Source: a virus. Taken from it: a stretch of 52,503 nt of DNA. Positions 51,789 through 52,503 of this stretch are shown here, in pieces. The translations under genes were made by a program, and so were the position numbers. Where the stretch lies: positions 1 through 52,503 of the IMG/VR virus record IMGVR_UViG_3300027859_000025, one strand, 5' to 3'. The notes under the pieces were generated by a model. The model was not told the DNA's origin. It worked only from the letters and a program-made list of their open reading frames with translations, and ran no database searches. Position 1 is the stretch's first letter. Each line of letters begins with the position of its first letter.

Positions 51789-52430
51789 TTATAATTTATC
51801 GTTATATAAGTGCATGTTGTGCGCGTGGTGGTAATACCAACCAATTTCTAAATTCAGTCTGTCTGCAATCATTTTTTGCAATGATGAGAATTGATACTGA
51901 TCATTACAGAAACCGTACCAGATGTCATTAGAACGCATATAGACAGACATACACAACTGTTTATCTATAATTGTAAACTGAATTGCATAAGTACAAGGCG
52001 TGTCTTTCTTGTATTTATCGTATTCTTTACCGTCATATATACTAATTGCGGCGTGGCGTGTATTAGGATTTGTTTTAAGCTTTGCACAGACGTAATCTAT
52101 TTGAGCTTTACGCTTCCATTGGTAGCCATAGTTACTGTTTACCTCGCGATCACTGTTTGCCATACGTTCCCATATCGGTGGTATCTTACCATATAGCTCA
52201 CCAAGCTTGTCAATGCTAGGATCACCAGACAAATACCATTGCCATTCAGCTTCAGCATATTCTAAACTCCAGTTACGCTGTTTATTTTTAATGTGATTAT
52301 CTTGTGGGTTTACTATATAAAAGCCGCAGTTAAATATAGCCTGCGTACCATCAAACTCTATACCGTTTATAATAACCTCATCAAGCAAAGCTTCATATGC
52401 TTCATCTGCGTTGTGAAATGTGTTTTTCAT
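51789..52430 (-). CDS. ThyA-fold enzyme, probable dCMP hydroxymethylase
   Basis: 213 aa. Similar to the thymidylate synthase superfamily, and closest by eye to T4 gp42: PPIWERMANSDREVNSNYG and RSNDIWYGFCND share long patterns with it. Catalytic Cys146 (TPCTYAIQ) and Glu62 are present. Asp177 replaces the Asn177 of thymidylate synthase, a change that marks dCMP-specific enzymes. T4 has an Arg-Arg phosphate-binding pair where this protein has Arg125-His126. The C-terminus is shorter than T4's. It may make 5-hydroxymethyl-dCMP for modified DNA. The alternative is another dCMP/dUMP-modifying activity. Confidence 0.75.
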   Translation of the reverse strand: MKNTFHNADEAYEALLDEVIINGIEFDGTQAIFNCGFYIVNPQDNHIKNKQRNWSLEYAEAEWQWYLSGDPSIDKLGELYGKIPPIWERMANSDREVNSNYGYQWKRKAQIDYVCAKLKTNPNTRHAAISIYDGKEYDKYKKDTPCTYAIQFTIIDKQLCMSVYMRSNDIWYGFCNDQYQFSSLQKMIADRLNLEIGWYYHHAHNMHLYNDKL

Positions 52431-52503
52431 AATAGTATTTATAATATTCGTAAATCTTTTCCCATATTAAGCCTTTAATATAATGACTAGGATCTTCATG
52501 TGT
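52402..52503 (-). CDS. Partial gene, 5' end outside window, PSHY-containing
   Basis: An open frame continuing beyond the right edge, ending at 52402 and overlapping the ThyA-fold gene by 29 bases. The visible 33 residues contain HEDPSHYIKGLIWEKIYEYY, reminiscent of the PSHY..G segment of DUF3310 phage proteins, but the fragment is short. Confidence 0.4.
   Translation of the reverse strand, partial: THEDPSHYIKGLIWEKIYEYYKYYYEKHISQRR

Noticed and set aside
1-52503. Window as a complete circular genome
   Set aside because: Joining the ends gives a stop two codons past the left-end gene's window edge and a stop without a start before the right-end frame. Replication genes are also absent. Not proof, but no support.
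1-52503. CRISPR array, insertion sequence, integrase or attachment site
   Set aside because: No regularly spaced direct repeats, transposase, recombinase or matching end repeats were seen.

Overview
The window looks like part of the genome of a tailed bacteriophage, podovirus-like, infecting a marine member of the Bacteroidetes, probably a flavobacterium. The phage call rests on a contiguous set of terminase, portal, major capsid, tail adaptor, tail tube, internal virion, holin and endolysin genes. The host call is inference. The DNA is AT-rich. Start codons follow A/T-rich leaders with almost no Shine-Dalgarno sequence. Two exported proteins carry signal peptides ending in NAQ or FGQ, as is usual in Bacteroidetes. 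No polymerase, primase, helicase or integrase is seen, and genes run off both ends, so the window is probably not the whole genome.

Layout. (1) 1-2.69 kb, minus strand: a block of tiny unrecognised genes, most overlapping by a few bases. Four near-identical copies of a bipartite 33-bp promoter-like element serve them, and there is a 115-nt tRNA-like RNA. (2) 2.69-2.93 kb: divergent intergenic region. (3) 2.93-46.6 kb, plus strand: fibre-like and structural proteins; a chaperonin pair in the order groEL-groES; a cluster of small lysine-rich proteins; a small HExxH peptidase; a GTA-type 3-TM holin; a protein with two apparent GroES-like folds; small and large terminase; portal; a scaffold-like protein; major capsid protein followed by a strong terminator; head-tail adaptors; a 1681-aa tail tube protein; a 474-aa tail protein; internal virion proteins; a 3045-aa giant internal protein with metallopeptidase and HAD-like domains; a second cluster of small basic proteins; and a lysis/export region (exported barrel-like protein, membrane-anchored coiled coil, exported thioredoxin-fold protein, M15 peptidase). 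(4) 46.64-46.67 kb: terminator hairpin where the two transcription directions converge. (5) 46.67-52.5 kb, minus strand: a nucleotide-metabolism operon with a class I ribonucleotide reductase (nrdA, nrdB), a PD-(D/E)XK nuclease, two all-alpha NTP pyrophosphatase-like proteins (one fused to a GIY-YIG-like domain) and a ThyA-fold enzyme. The last has the active-site Asp and RSND...GF.ND signature of T4 dCMP hydroxymethylase.

How it fits together. The right-hand operon would make deoxynucleotides and may divert dCMP to 5-hydroxymethyl-dCMP, with the pyrophosphatases removing unmodified dCTP. This is inferred by analogy with T4. The chaperonin genes, together with the GroES-like protein beside the terminase, suggest phage-controlled folding of virion proteins. 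The late region has several mosaic signs: a codon-shifted, GC-rich patch across the terminase ATPase core, shorter GC-rich islands elsewhere, a shuffled beta module shared by two tail proteins, and a short SP[FLVM] motif recurring in many small basic proteins.
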